Notes under the pieces: generated by a model
What the model saw: the letters and a program-made list of their open reading frames with translations, nothing else
Told to the model about the DNA's origin: nothing
Databases searched by the model: none
Position numbers and translations under genes: made by a program
Shown here: in pieces, positions 25,255 to 33,157 of the stretch
How positions within the stretch are numbered: the first letter of the stretch is position 1
Layout: each line of letters opens with the position of its first letter
Assembly (NCBI RefSeq): GCF_018500185.1
Contig: NZ_JAHBGI010000002.1
Coordinates: 124,001 to 188,000 of the forward strand
DNA length: 64,000 bases
Reading direction: 5' to 3'
Origin: Litoribacter ruber
GTDB lineage: Bacteria; Bacteroidota; Bacteroidia; Cytophagales; Cyclobacteriaceae

Positions 25255-25851
25255 ATGAGAACTACTTTTCTATTTTCGCTCTTGCTGGTAATTTCCACAG
25301 GTCTTTTTGCCCAAAAGATACCATCTGCCGAATCACAAATCAAAACTGCTGTTTTGGCCGCTCCAGAGGAGTTTAGGGAAGGGGCCAAGGTCTATGGCTA
25401 TGATACAAATGGTGGGTGGACGGTCCTTCGGGAAGGCAACAATGAGATGGTTTGTATTGCAAGCGATCCTAAAAGGGACGGGTTTAGTGCCTCCTGCTAT
25501 CACAAAGAGCTTGAACCGTTTATGGAGCGGGGACGCGAATTAACCAGAGAAGGGAAGTCTTTCGAAGAGATTTTTGAGACTAGGGAAAAGGAGGTGAAGG
25601 AAGGGAAACTTCAAATGCCAAAAGATGGAGTAACGCTTTTTGTACTCTCTGCTGATAAAGAGGACTATGATCCTGAAAAGGGGGCCGTTCAAAACACCAA
25701 TTTCAGATATGTGGTCTACATCCCATATGCCACTGTGGAAAGCACTGGGCTCCCCTTGAAGCCTCAAGCTCCAGGTATGCCATGGATCATGGATCCGGGA
25801 ACGCACAGGGCTCATATTATGATCACCCCACCGCCCAAAAACAAAGATTAA
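25255..25851 (+). CDS. Secreted protein of unknown function
   Basis: A 198-residue protein with a signal peptide (MRTTFLFSLLLVISTGLFAQ, cleavage after FAQ). The mature part has no domain I recognise. Conserved-looking features are GYDTNGGWTVLREGNNEMVC, a two-cysteine pattern (MVCIASD and FSASCYH) that could form a disulfide, and a proline-rich end (PGMPWIMDPGTHRAHIMI). Bacteroidota proteins of this look occur widely as hypothetical exported proteins. It is monocistronic with a terminator just after the stop. Confidence 0.7.
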   Translation: MRTTFLFSLLLVISTGLFAQKIPSAESQIKTAVLAAPEEFREGAKVYGYDTNGGWTVLREGNNEMVCIASDPKRDGFSASCYHKELEPFMERGRELTREGKSFEEIFETREKEVKEGKLQMPKDGVTLFVLSADKEDYDPEKGAVQNTNFRYVVYIPYATVESTGLPLKPQAPGMPWIMDPGTHRAHIMITPPPKNKD

Positions 25852-25855
25852 TAAA

Positions 25856-25881
25856 AAAGAGGTGTTGTTAAACACCTCTTT
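25856..25881. terminator. Bidirectional terminator between the secreted protein and the small lysine-rich gene
   Basis: AAAGAGGTGTT and AACACCTCTTT pair perfectly around GTTA. On the minus strand the stem is followed by a long T-run, on the plus strand by a weaker one. Confidence 0.8.
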
Positions 25882-25886
25882 ACCTT

Positions 25887-26003
25887 TTACGCTGATTTCT
25901 TTTTCTCTTCCTGCTTGGCTTTCTTTGCCACCCTTTTTTCTTTTAGGCTTTTGGCTGGCTCTTTTTTAGCACTTTCTTTCTTGATGCTTTTCTCTTTTGA
26001 CAT
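25887..26003 (-). CDS. Small lysine-rich protein, 38 residues
   Basis: A short gene running from the ATG at 26003 to the TAA at 25887. The product starts MSKEKSIKKESAKKEP and ends KQEEKKKSA, with the central segment AKSLKEKRVAKKAKQ. About 40 per cent of residues are lysine. From memory, similar small basic proteins with a core resembling SLKEKRxAKK occur in other Cytophagales. A terminator sits immediately behind the stop and a 229-nt gap lies upstream. It could bind nucleic acid or ribosomes; this is inference from charge only. Confidence 0.6.
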   Translation of the reverse strand: MSKEKSIKKESAKKEPAKSLKEKRVAKKAKQEEKKKSA

Positions 26004-26220
26004 GATGTTTACTTTTTGGATTATACTAGAACTTGGCGTTCTCTATACATCATAAAGTCGGTTTTGTTTAATCCCCAGACTTTAAGGGAATATATTGAAT
26101 CTACATGAAATTTAGCAAACAAATTCCTAATATCTTCTTATTGTTGATTAAATATTTTTGATGGTAATGTAATGAGATAATCGAGGGAAATGAAGGTCTA
26201 TTAAAGTGGCGGAATAATAT

Positions 26221-26228
26221 TACTTTTG
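26221..26228 (+). promoter_or_regulatory. Putative -7 element (TACTTTTG) immediately before the VF530 start
   Basis: A full TAnnTTTG match ending 4 nt before the ATG at 26233. If used, transcription would begin at about the start codon, giving a leaderless or nearly leaderless mRNA. Confidence 0.45.
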
Positions 26229-26232
26229 TGAG

Positions 26233-26463
26233 ATGAATGATAGCACTCAGCAGAACAACCCCCTTCATGGAAAAACCCTTGAGACGATTTTAAAAGCTCT
26301 AGTGGATTATTTTGGATGGGAGTCTTTAGGGCAAAGGATAAATATCAGGTGCTTTACCCACAATCCAAGCATTAAAAGCAGTCTTACTTTTTTGAGAAAA
26401 ACTCCCTGGGCCAGGGAGAAAGTTGAAAACCTATACATCCGATTTATTGCCAATTCAAAATGA
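26233..26463 (+). CDS. VF530 / DUF2132 family DNA-binding protein
   Basis: A 76-residue protein. [29 protein letters not shown] and [20 protein letters not shown] are the complete signature of the VF530 family, a small helical fold reported as double-stranded DNA-binding. The biological role is unknown. Its stop overlaps the start of the next gene by 4 nt (ATGA), so the two are coupled. The close promoter element is noted separately. Confidence 0.9.
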   Translation: MNDSTQQNNPLHGKTLETILKALVDYFGWESLGQRINIRCFTHNPSIKSSLTFLRKTPWAREKVENLYIRFIANSK

Positions 26464-26930
26464 TACCCACAGCCTCATTAGTCCAAATCAAAAAAGAATT
26501 GAAGTTTCTCTCAGAGGAGGATCTTTTTAACCTGGTCATTAGGTTAGCTAAGCTTAAAAAAGACAACAAGGAGCTGTTGAGTTATCTGCTTTTTGAGGCG
26601 GATAATGAACATCAGTATGTAGAAGGGGTCAAAAAGCACCTGGATGAAGAGTTTGCATCTCTCAATCCAGGGGTTTACTATGCTAAAAAGGGGTTGAGGA
26701 AGATTTTGAGGAACCTCAAAAAACAAATCAAGTATTCCGGCAAAAAAGAAACAGAAGTGGAGCTACTTATCTATTTCTGTAAAAAAATGAAAACCTCTTC
26801 AATTAGATTTTCGAGCTCAACCGTCTTACAGAATCTGTATGACAATCAAATAAAATCTATTGAAAAGGCTATAGGCAAATTGCATGAAGATTTGCAATTC
26901 GATTTTAAGATGATGATGGAAGAGCTCTAG
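26460..26930 (+). CDS. Conserved hypothetical helical protein coupled to VF530
   Basis: A 156-residue soluble, lysine-rich, all-helical protein ([39 protein letters not shown]). No signal peptide and no motif I recognise. It overlaps the VF530 gene by 4 nt, so the two products are probably needed together. Its stop lies 1 nt from the convergent stop of the next gene. Possible nucleic-acid binding is suggested only by charge and neighbour. Confidence 0.65.
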   Translation: MIPTASLVQIKKELKFLSEEDLFNLVIRLAKLKKDNKELLSYLLFEADNEHQYVEGVKKHLDEEFASLNPGVYYAKKGLRKILRNLKKQIKYSGKKETEVELLIYFCKKMKTSSIRFSSSTVLQNLYDNQIKSIEKAIGKLHEDLQFDFKMMMEEL

Positions 26931-26931
26931 G

Positions 26932-27159
26932 CTATTCCTCAGTTTTCTTTTTGTTCTTTTTGTCTTTCTCGTCGACAGGAGGCTCAGGCGGAGTGTCCGA
27001 AATATTCCCAAATTCATCCACGTAAGCAATCATATCCTCCAGTTTTCCACTGCTAGGCTGTTCTTTCTTTTCTAGGCGGGTAACGAGCTTTTCTTTACGT
27101 TTTTTTGCCTTTTTATCTGCTTTTAATTTTTTGATGAAACTGTTGTTCGATCTTCCCAT
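26932..27159 (-). CDS. Small conserved basic protein, 75 residues
   Basis: The first half is strongly basic (MGRSNNSFIKKLKADKKAKK), the centre carries KLEDMIAYVDEFGNISDTPP, and the end is charged (DEKDKKNKKKTEE). A DMIAYVDE-G-I-DTPP core with a basic N-terminus is familiar from other Bacteroidota small proteins, often near cold-shock genes, but I cannot name a function. Its 3-prime end abuts the previous gene. No terminator is seen, and the 220 nt upstream hold no recognised gene. Confidence 0.65.
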   Translation of the reverse strand: MGRSNNSFIKKLKADKKAKKRKEKLVTRLEKKEQPSSGKLEDMIAYVDEFGNISDTPPEPPVDEKDKKNKKKTEE

Positions 27160-27379
27160 AAGTGTTTTTTAGGGTTCTAAAATTGAAATACCCCAAAAAT
27201 CTTATCTTGGAAGAACTTATTTATTCTGAGCGAAGGTGTAAAACAACGAGCATGATAAACGGAAAAGTATTGTCCTTTTGAGATAAATTTGTTGATTGGG
27301 TATATTTCCTACTGAGCTACAAAGGTCTTAATTTAACTTGACTTTAGCTAATTGTAGCTTATAAATCTTTGGAAGCATA

Positions 27380-29119
27380 TTAGTTTCTCCTTTTGACTCC
27401 CCGAACAGCCTCCGCTTGTAAGGGTTCTTCCGGCCAGGAATGTTTTGGATATCGGCGTTTAAGTTCTTTTTTCACCTCAAAGTAGGTGTTCTGCCAAAAA
27501 CTCCTCAAATCATCCGTAACTTGGACTGGTTTGAACCCCGGAGATAGCAAATGGATCAAAACCCCCTGTCTTCCGTCATTTACCAGAGGGGTCTCCACCA
27601 TACCGAAAAGCTCCTGTAGCCGGACAGCCAAAATGGGTTTTTCGCCATTTGGCTGGTAGTGAAGTTTGATATATGAGCCGCTTGGCACTTCGATTTTTTC
27701 AGGGGCCAGTTTTTCAAGCAATTGTTGCTTTTCCCAAGGTAAAGCGTTTATTAATATTTCTTTGAGGTCAAGTTTAAATAAATCCTCCTCACGCCTAATG
27801 TTGGAAATATAAGGGGGCAGCCATTCCGGGGCTCTATTCAAAATTTCTTCAGTAGTAAATGCGGGAAAAATCTCATCGCTATTCCATGCATTTAAACTCT
27901 CAATCCTTTTTTGTAATTGAACTACGGATTCGCTGAAATCCAGCAGCTTGTCCCCATCGGTTTTTACTGCATTCAATATAGCTTTTTCAGCTAGTTGGGG
28001 ATCTACATGCTTTAGCGGTTGTGATTTTAGCACAATATTACCGATCCTCATCACCTTCTCAGCAGCCAATTTTCCCTGTTTGAAATCCCACTCTATAATT
28101 TCTCTATTTTCCACCATGGGCATCAGGTCTTTAGGGTTGATCGGGGAGGCAAGGAATATTTTCCCCATCCCATCTCTGGCATCCATATTGGCCACGGCAA
28201 GCCAGGACTCATGAGCCAGGTCGTCTCTGTGCCCAATCATCGCAATCCTCCCATTGGAGAGCTGAAACTGGGCATTGTTGCCCGGTCGGGCGCATGCAAT
28301 TCTGTCCGGGTATGCAAATGCTAAAAGGATTCCCGTTTCAAAAATGTCATAAACATCATTTGAAGCCTCGATGCCCAACATTTTGCGGTAGTGCTGTGCC
28401 ACTGTGTCCACTTTTCTGAAAGGACCATGAACGTTGTTTTCCTTTCTAAGTCTTCTCAATTTTTCGATCCGGTGATTAATATCTGTTCCCGCATCCTTGC
28501 CAAGCGGATCTTTTTCTTCTATGACGGCTGCCAAATCCGTAGCCAATGCCTGCTGCCCAATATTTTTGGACTTGATCAACATATGGGCAATCCGGGGATG
28601 GCAGGGTAGCTTTTGCATTTGAAGGCCATGTTCGGTGAGTTTTCCGTTTAGGATGGCCTCCAAACTTTCCAATAACTCCACTGCTTGCTGAAATGCACCT
28701 TGAGGCGGAGGCGTAAGCCAAACCATCTGCTGGTACCCTTCAATTCCCCAGGCATAAAGATCCAGCACGAGAGAAGCCAAATCTGCTTCCAGAATTTCTG
28801 GTGTACGGAAAGTTTCCAGTCTCTCTTGAGTTGCCTTGCTCCAAAGTCTAATACAGTGTCCCGGGCCAAGCCGACCAGCGCGTCCGGCCCTCTGGTCAGC
28901 GGCATCCTGGGTTACCTTTATCGTTTTCAGCCTGGAAAGACCTGATCTGGGGTCAAATTTTGAGGTCTTTCCATAACCGCTGTCCACTACCAGGCTAATT
29001 CCTTCAATTGTCAAACTGGTTTCGGCAATGCTAGTGGCCAGGACAATTTTGCGTTTGTGAGGGTTTGGGACAATAGCAGCCTGTTGCTTTTGAAAGGGCA
29101 ACATTCCAAACAATGGATG
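27380..29119 (-). pseudogene. hrpB: hrpB-type ATP-dependent helicase, 5-prime truncated
   Basis: The C-terminal 579 residues of an HrpB-type DEAH helicase. Homology begins at HPLFGMLPFQKQQ and continues through the helicase C domain (LATSIAETSLTIEG, VDSGYGK, QRAGRAGR) and the HrpB C-terminal domain. The N-terminal 250 or so residues with Walker A and the DEAH box are missing. Upstream of 29119 the frame stays open but reads antisense to another gene. No start codon belongs to the fragment, so it cannot make an active helicase as it stands. It is cut at the same point as the facing molybdopterin gene. Confidence 0.85.
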
Positions 29120-29120
29120 T
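29105..29120. other. Head-to-head junction of two truncated genes
   Basis: To the left the minus strand reads HrpB (HPLFG). To the right the plus strand reads a molybdopterin oxidase subunit (MFEAALDG). Both lack their 5-prime halves. The codons at 29114-29119 are read as HP in one and WM in the other, which places the breakpoint here. No transposon end or target duplication is visible. Confidence 0.8.
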
Positions 29121-29962
29121 TTGAGGCGGCATTGGATGGAGCTGGAAATATGATCGGATATAAATTGCGCGGTGCAGGTATAAATGCAGGAAACACTACC
29201 CGTCAGGATAATTTCCCTTCCGGTGCTGTGGAGAATCTTCTTATCGAATCTGTAGAACATAAATCCCATGTCACCACAAACGCGTGGCGAGCACCAATTA
29301 CCAATTTCTTGGCATATGCTGAGCAATCATTTCTTGATGAAGTGGCAGAAGTTGCCAAAAAGGATCCGGTAAAATTCAGATTGGATCTTTTAGAAAGAGC
29401 CAAATCTAATCCGGTAGGAGAAATCCATTATGATATTGACCGGATGAAAGGAGTCATTGAGTTGGCAGCTGAGAAATCAAATTGGGGCAAAGATTCAAGC
29501 ATCAAGCAAGGGTTCAGTGTATATTTCTCCCATCGTTCCTATGTTGCGCAAGTGGCCAATGTAGTGATGGAAAATAACCAGCCTGTATTGAAAAAGATCG
29601 TAGCCGCCACTGATTGCGGGATTGTCGTCAACCCAACCGGTGCCAACCACCAAGTAAGAGGTGGAATAGTGGATGGGATGGGACATGCGATGTTTGGCAA
29701 TTTAACCTTTGAAAACGGAAGTCCGAAGCAGAAGAATTTTGATACATACAGGCTAATCCGCATGAAGGAAGTGCCTGAAATTGACGTACATTATGTGGAA
29801 AATGGCATTGATCCAACTGGTTTGGGAGAGCCTGCATTACCGCCAACAGGTGGCGCAATAGCCAATGCTATTTATAGTGCTACGGGCAGACGTCTTAGAA
29901 GCCAGCCATTTATAGAACAAAAGGAGTTTTCTGACTTGGAGATTAAAATGGAAAGAGTTTAG
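29114..29962 (+). pseudogene. Molybdopterin-binding oxidase large subunit (isoquinoline 1-oxidoreductase beta-like), 5-prime truncated
   Basis: About 282 C-terminal residues of a xanthine dehydrogenase-family subunit. Recognised segments are VIELAAEKSNWG, VAATDCGIVVNPTGANHQVRG (shown in part), the IVDGMGHAM motif and GLGEPALPPTGGAIANAI, whose glutamate is the catalytic base of the family. The first half, with the other cofactor-binding motifs, is absent because the gene is joined to the reversed hrpB fragment. The 20 codons before it (from ATG 29057) are antisense hrpB. A functional enzyme is not possible from this copy. No small [2Fe-2S] subunit gene is present nearby. Confidence 0.85.
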
Positions 29963-30015
29963 TTCTAAATATTTAGTTGAAAAGCAAGGAGAGGGGTTTT
30001 AAAAGATTAAAAACC

Positions 30016-30492
30016 TTAAATCTTTAAAATTCGGCTCAGAATTACAAGTTGGCCCGTATGATAGGAGTTGTGTTCTATTAAAAGCAAAGCTTCCCTGAGC
30101 AAATTGTGATTTTGATTTTCCTGTATAGGTGAAAACAGTTTATTGCTGTTATGGCTCAGCCATTTATTGAATCTTGAACGGTCTTCATAAAACTGGTCAA
30201 TTTTTGCGGCATAATCTTCCTTGGAGATTATGCCGTTTTCTTTTGGCCAATAGTCTTCAGGCCAGCTGAGCTCTTTGTAATTTTCACTGCAGCAATAATC
30301 CAGTATATCTTTTTGTGCAAGACGCATATGTTCGAATAGATCATAAAACGTGTAAGGAAGCTTGTCAACCTTTTTTTGAATATGGTCATATGGAAAGTCA
30401 TTCAATACTTCCTCGAGTTTGATGTAGGCGTGTCCACCAAGGATATGAGTGATGAGTTGGGCAACTGTCCGGTAATTGAAAGAATTCTCCAT
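30016..30492 (-). CDS. DinB-family protein
   Basis: A 158-residue four-helix-bundle protein. Candidate metal-binding histidines are in LITHILGGHAY (first helix), FEHMRLA (second) and LIEHNSYHTGQL (last), the pattern of the DinB/YfiT superfamily. Members include thiol-dependent transferases and many of unknown function. It follows the pyrophosphatase gene by 107 nt on the same strand and converges with the truncated molybdopterin gene. Confidence 0.85.
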   Translation of the reverse strand: MENSFNYRTVAQLITHILGGHAYIKLEEVLNDFPYDHIQKKVDKLPYTFYDLFEHMRLAQKDILDYCCSENYKELSWPEDYWPKENGIISKEDYAAKIDQFYEDRSRFNKWLSHNSNKLFSPIQENQNHNLLREALLLIEHNSYHTGQLVILSRILKI

Positions 30493-30599
30493 AAGAATAG
30501 AAACAAGCGCCTAAGTCAAATGTTTATTATATGTTATATAATTTATATTATGTTAAATAAAGGTTTTATGACATAGGCCCCATTACTGAGGCCCATGAT

Positions 30600-31850
30600 T
30601 TATTTCAATGCGTTTTGTATGTTTTCTAACTTTCCATCTATCTCCTCAGTTATCTCTAGTCCTAGAATTTTGGCAACCAATGGATACACATCCGTATTCT
30701 CCACCGACTCAATTTTAACTCCCTCTTTGAAAGCCGGACCGTTTGCATAAAATATTCCATGCATGTCTTTATGTGTCGGTGCGTAACCATGTTCACCAAA
30801 GACCTCAGTATCAAACATAGAGGCTTTTTGTTGGTAGCGCATCATGTCTCTAGGAAATGCCAAATAGTAACCCAGATCTGGCAGAATAAGGAAATCCCCC
30901 AACAAATCTCTATACTTTTTTATATTCTTGTAGTACTCTTTGTCTTCAATGTCAGCAATGATGAAATTTTGCTTATTCTTATTTAAAGCTTTTCCCACCT
31001 TCTTCTTATCCTTTGGATTTTTCAGGTGGACATGGGCCAATGCTCCATTATTGTAAACTTCAACAGGTAAGTCTTTTACAATCTCATCAAGCGGTATAAG
31101 CCTATCCTTGGTCACATCGGTCATGCCGTGGTCAGAAACCAGGATAATGTTAACATTAAGTCCAAAACTTTTCACACCCTGGAATAATGCCCCAAGCTGT
31201 GCGTCTAAGGTATTCAGCTTTTCCTGTAGCTTTTCATCATTATTAGGCCCATAAATATGGCCGACATCATCCATGTCAGAGAAGTACAAAGTGATCATCC
31301 TTGGCCTTTCCTCATCGGGCATATTCAACCATTCAAAGACTTTACTGATCCTTTGCAAATTGGGCACCTCACCATCATATTGATAATAAAAAGTCGGATG
31401 TATATCTTGCACCGGAGCCTCACTACCCACAAAGAAATAACTTGCTGCAGTGATACCCTGTTTTTCTGCCAATACCCAAAGTGGCGTTCCCCCATACCAA
31501 TATTTATCCTGAACAACCTCCCTATTCCCAATGGAATAAATCTGATCTTGCTTGGGATCATAAAAAGTATTGTCAACCAACCCGTGATTTTCAGGTTTCA
31601 AACCAGTGGCAATAGTATAGTGATTTGGAAAAGTCTTGCTGGGAAAAGAAGGAACCAGCGATTCGGCAGCCACTCCCCCACTTACGAATTCACTTAAGTT
31701 TTTGGGTTTAAATCGCTCAATGTAATCATATCGAAAACCGTCCAGACTAATGAGAATAACATGGGGGTCTTTTTCTTGCCCAAACAATTCCGTAAATGAC
31801 AAAAATGCCAATAGGAGCCCTAATACAACCTTTAAACGTGTTTTTTGCAT
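30600..31850 (-). CDS. Secreted nucleotide pyrophosphatase/phosphodiesterase (NPP-like, alkaline phosphatase superfamily)
   Basis: A 416-residue protein with a signal peptide (cleavage near LFGQ). Catalytic features are D37 (ILISLDGF), nucleophile T73 in FPSKTFPNHYT, the metal ligands DMDDVGH and VSDHGMT, and the late histidine in GEHGYAP. This is the NPP subfamily, where threonine rather than serine is the nucleophile. It would hydrolyse nucleotide or phosphodiester substrates in the periplasm. A TAnnTTTG element lies 18 nt upstream of the start. Confidence 0.92.
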   Translation of the reverse strand: MQKTRLKVVLGLLLAFLSFTELFGQEKDPHVILISLDGFRYDYIERFKPKNLSEFVSGGVAAESLVPSFPSKTFPNHYTIATGLKPENHGLVDNTFYDPKQDQIYSIGNREVVQDKYWYGGTPLWVLAEKQGITAASYFFVGSEAPVQDIHPTFYYQYDGEVPNLQRISKVFEWLNMPDEERPRMITLYFSDMDDVGHIYGPNNDEKLQEKLNTLDAQLGALFQGVKSFGLNVNIILVSDHGMTDVTKDRLIPLDEIVKDLPVEVYNNGALAHVHLKNPKDKKKVGKALNKNKQNFIIADIEDKEYYKNIKKYRDLLGDFLILPDLGYYLAFPRDMMRYQQKASMFDTEVFGEHGYAPTHKDMHGIFYANGPAFKEGVKIESVENTDVYPLVAKILGLEITEEIDGKLENIQNALK

Positions 31851-31868
31851 TGTAATAACTTTGATCTA

Positions 31869-31876
31869 CAAATATA
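31869..31876 (-). promoter_or_regulatory. Putative -7 element (TATATTTG, minus strand)
   Basis: A full TAnnTTTG match read on the minus strand, 18 nt before the start of the pyrophosphatase gene. Confidence 0.5.
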
Positions 31877-31901
31877 GGATCTTTTGAAAGTACTAAAATA
31901 A

Positions 31902-31927
31902 AAAAGGCCACTGTCAAGTGGCCTTTT
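31902..31927 (-). terminator. Terminator of the gyrA-TPR operon
   Basis: AAAAGGCCACT and AGTGGCCTTTT pair perfectly around GTCA, with T residues following on the minus strand, 11 nt beyond the TPR stop. Confidence 0.9.
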
Positions 31928-31937
31928 AAGTTATTTA

Positions 31938-33146
31938 TTATCCTTCCATCCAGTCAGGACCTAATAGCTCCTGAAGTTTCTGGTCGTATTCCTCAGCTTT
32001 CTCAGTGTTTTTCAACCTTGTGTGGATCTGGAAAAGAATTTCCAACACCTCTGTGTTTTCAGGCTGCAATTCTGAAGCTTTCGTGAAATAAGGGATTGAG
32101 CTTTCATAATAGCCGTCCGCTTCTTTTAACATATCATCAGACTTAGCTTCCCACTCATCATCAGGAAGGTTATTTACATCAGCAATGATAGTTCTAGCTT
32201 TATCCAAGTATATTGCTCCAGCGTAGAAGTTTCCTTCGAAGAATTCAGGGTCTGATTCCACCGTTTTCTTATATTCTTCCAAAGCACCTTCAAGGTCGCC
32301 AGACTGCTCTTTCAAATAACCGTATCTCAAACGGATAGCTGTATCATTTGGATCTTCTTCCAACGCCTTCTCGATTGAAGCCATAGCTTCGTCCATTTTG
32401 TCAAGTTGCAACAACAATTGGATCTCAAATTCTTGAAGACCCTTGTCAGTAGGATACTCTTCTCTAGCCTCAGAAACCAATCTATAAGCTTCTTCCTGAT
32501 CTTCGTCTACTGAAGTGGCAATTTGGATTAAGAAATAATAAGCGTTCAGCTTGTTGTACTCTTCATCATCAAGCAATTGAGTGAAGTATTTTTTTGCTGG
32601 CTCATATTTCTCTATCATGTTTGCAGTATAACCTGCGTTAAACACCATGGAAGTGTCAGCTGGGTCGATATCAGCTGCCAAAGAGAAAAACTCATGGGCA
32701 AGCTCCATGTCATCTTCCTCGTATCTTTCGATAGCTTTTTCCAAAGAGGCAGCTTTCAATCTTAGGATACCTTCGCCCTGAAGGTTTTCAGGCATTCCTG
32801 GTAGCACTTCTTTATAGATCTCCTTGCCGATTTTGCTTGACTTATCATTACCATCAAGCTCCATGGCTTTTTCGAATGAATCGTAAGCATTTCTTCCAGT
32901 AGAAACCGTCTCTTGATTGTTGTTTTCGTCTTGCTCAAACATCATGGTCTTGATTTTACCTTTCACCATGTGGGTGTTAGGATCATCACCGGTTTCTTCA
33001 CTTTGTAGAGCGGCTTCGATATCCGTCAAAGCTTCTTCATATTGCCCTTTTTTAAAATTTCGTTCTGCAGAACGCACCACCTTCTTTTGTGCGAAGGCTC
33101 CTGTGGCAAATGCCACTAATACTAACGATAGAATTAATTTTCTCAT
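31938..33146 (-). CDS. Secreted TPR protein co-transcribed with gyrA
   Basis: A 402-residue acidic protein with a signal peptide (MRKLILSLVLVAFATGAFAQ). At least five TPR-like units are visible, for example NFKKGQYEEALTDIEAAL, AGYTANMIEKYEPAKKYF, AMASIEKALEEDPNDTAIRL and GDLEGALEEYKKTVESDPEF. No catalytic motif. It lies 11 nt after gyrA, so the two are transcribed together although one product is periplasmic. Probably an envelope scaffold; a functional link with gyrase is not implied. Confidence 0.85.
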   Translation of the reverse strand: MRKLILSLVLVAFATGAFAQKKVVRSAERNFKKGQYEEALTDIEAALQSEETGDDPNTHMVKGKIKTMMFEQDENNNQETVSTGRNAYDSFEKAMELDGNDKSSKIGKEIYKEVLPGMPENLQGEGILRLKAASLEKAIERYEEDDMELAHEFFSLAADIDPADTSMVFNAGYTANMIEKYEPAKKYFTQLLDDEEYNKLNAYYFLIQIATSVDEDQEEAYRLVSEAREEYPTDKGLQEFEIQLLLQLDKMDEAMASIEKALEEDPNDTAIRLRYGYLKEQSGDLEGALEEYKKTVESDPEFFEGNFYAGAIYLDKARTIIADVNNLPDDEWEAKSDDMLKEADGYYESSIPYFTKASELQPENTEVLEILFQIHTRLKNTEKAEEYDQKLQELLGPDWMEG

Positions 33147-33157
33147 TTGTCGTATGT

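Noticed and set aside
29057..29113. ATG and 19 codons before the molybdopterin subunit homology
   Set aside because: These codons are antisense to hrpB and do not match the protein family, so the fragment has no genuine start.
29119..29326. Open-frame extension upstream of the HrpB homology (69 codons)
   Set aside because: It is the antisense of the molybdopterin subunit gene; no HrpB or other family motif occurs in it, and its ATG is fortuitous.
29997..30029. AT-rich hairpin near the end of the DinB gene
   Set aside because: It has a bulge, overlaps the coding end and lacks a GC stem, so it is not a convincing terminator.
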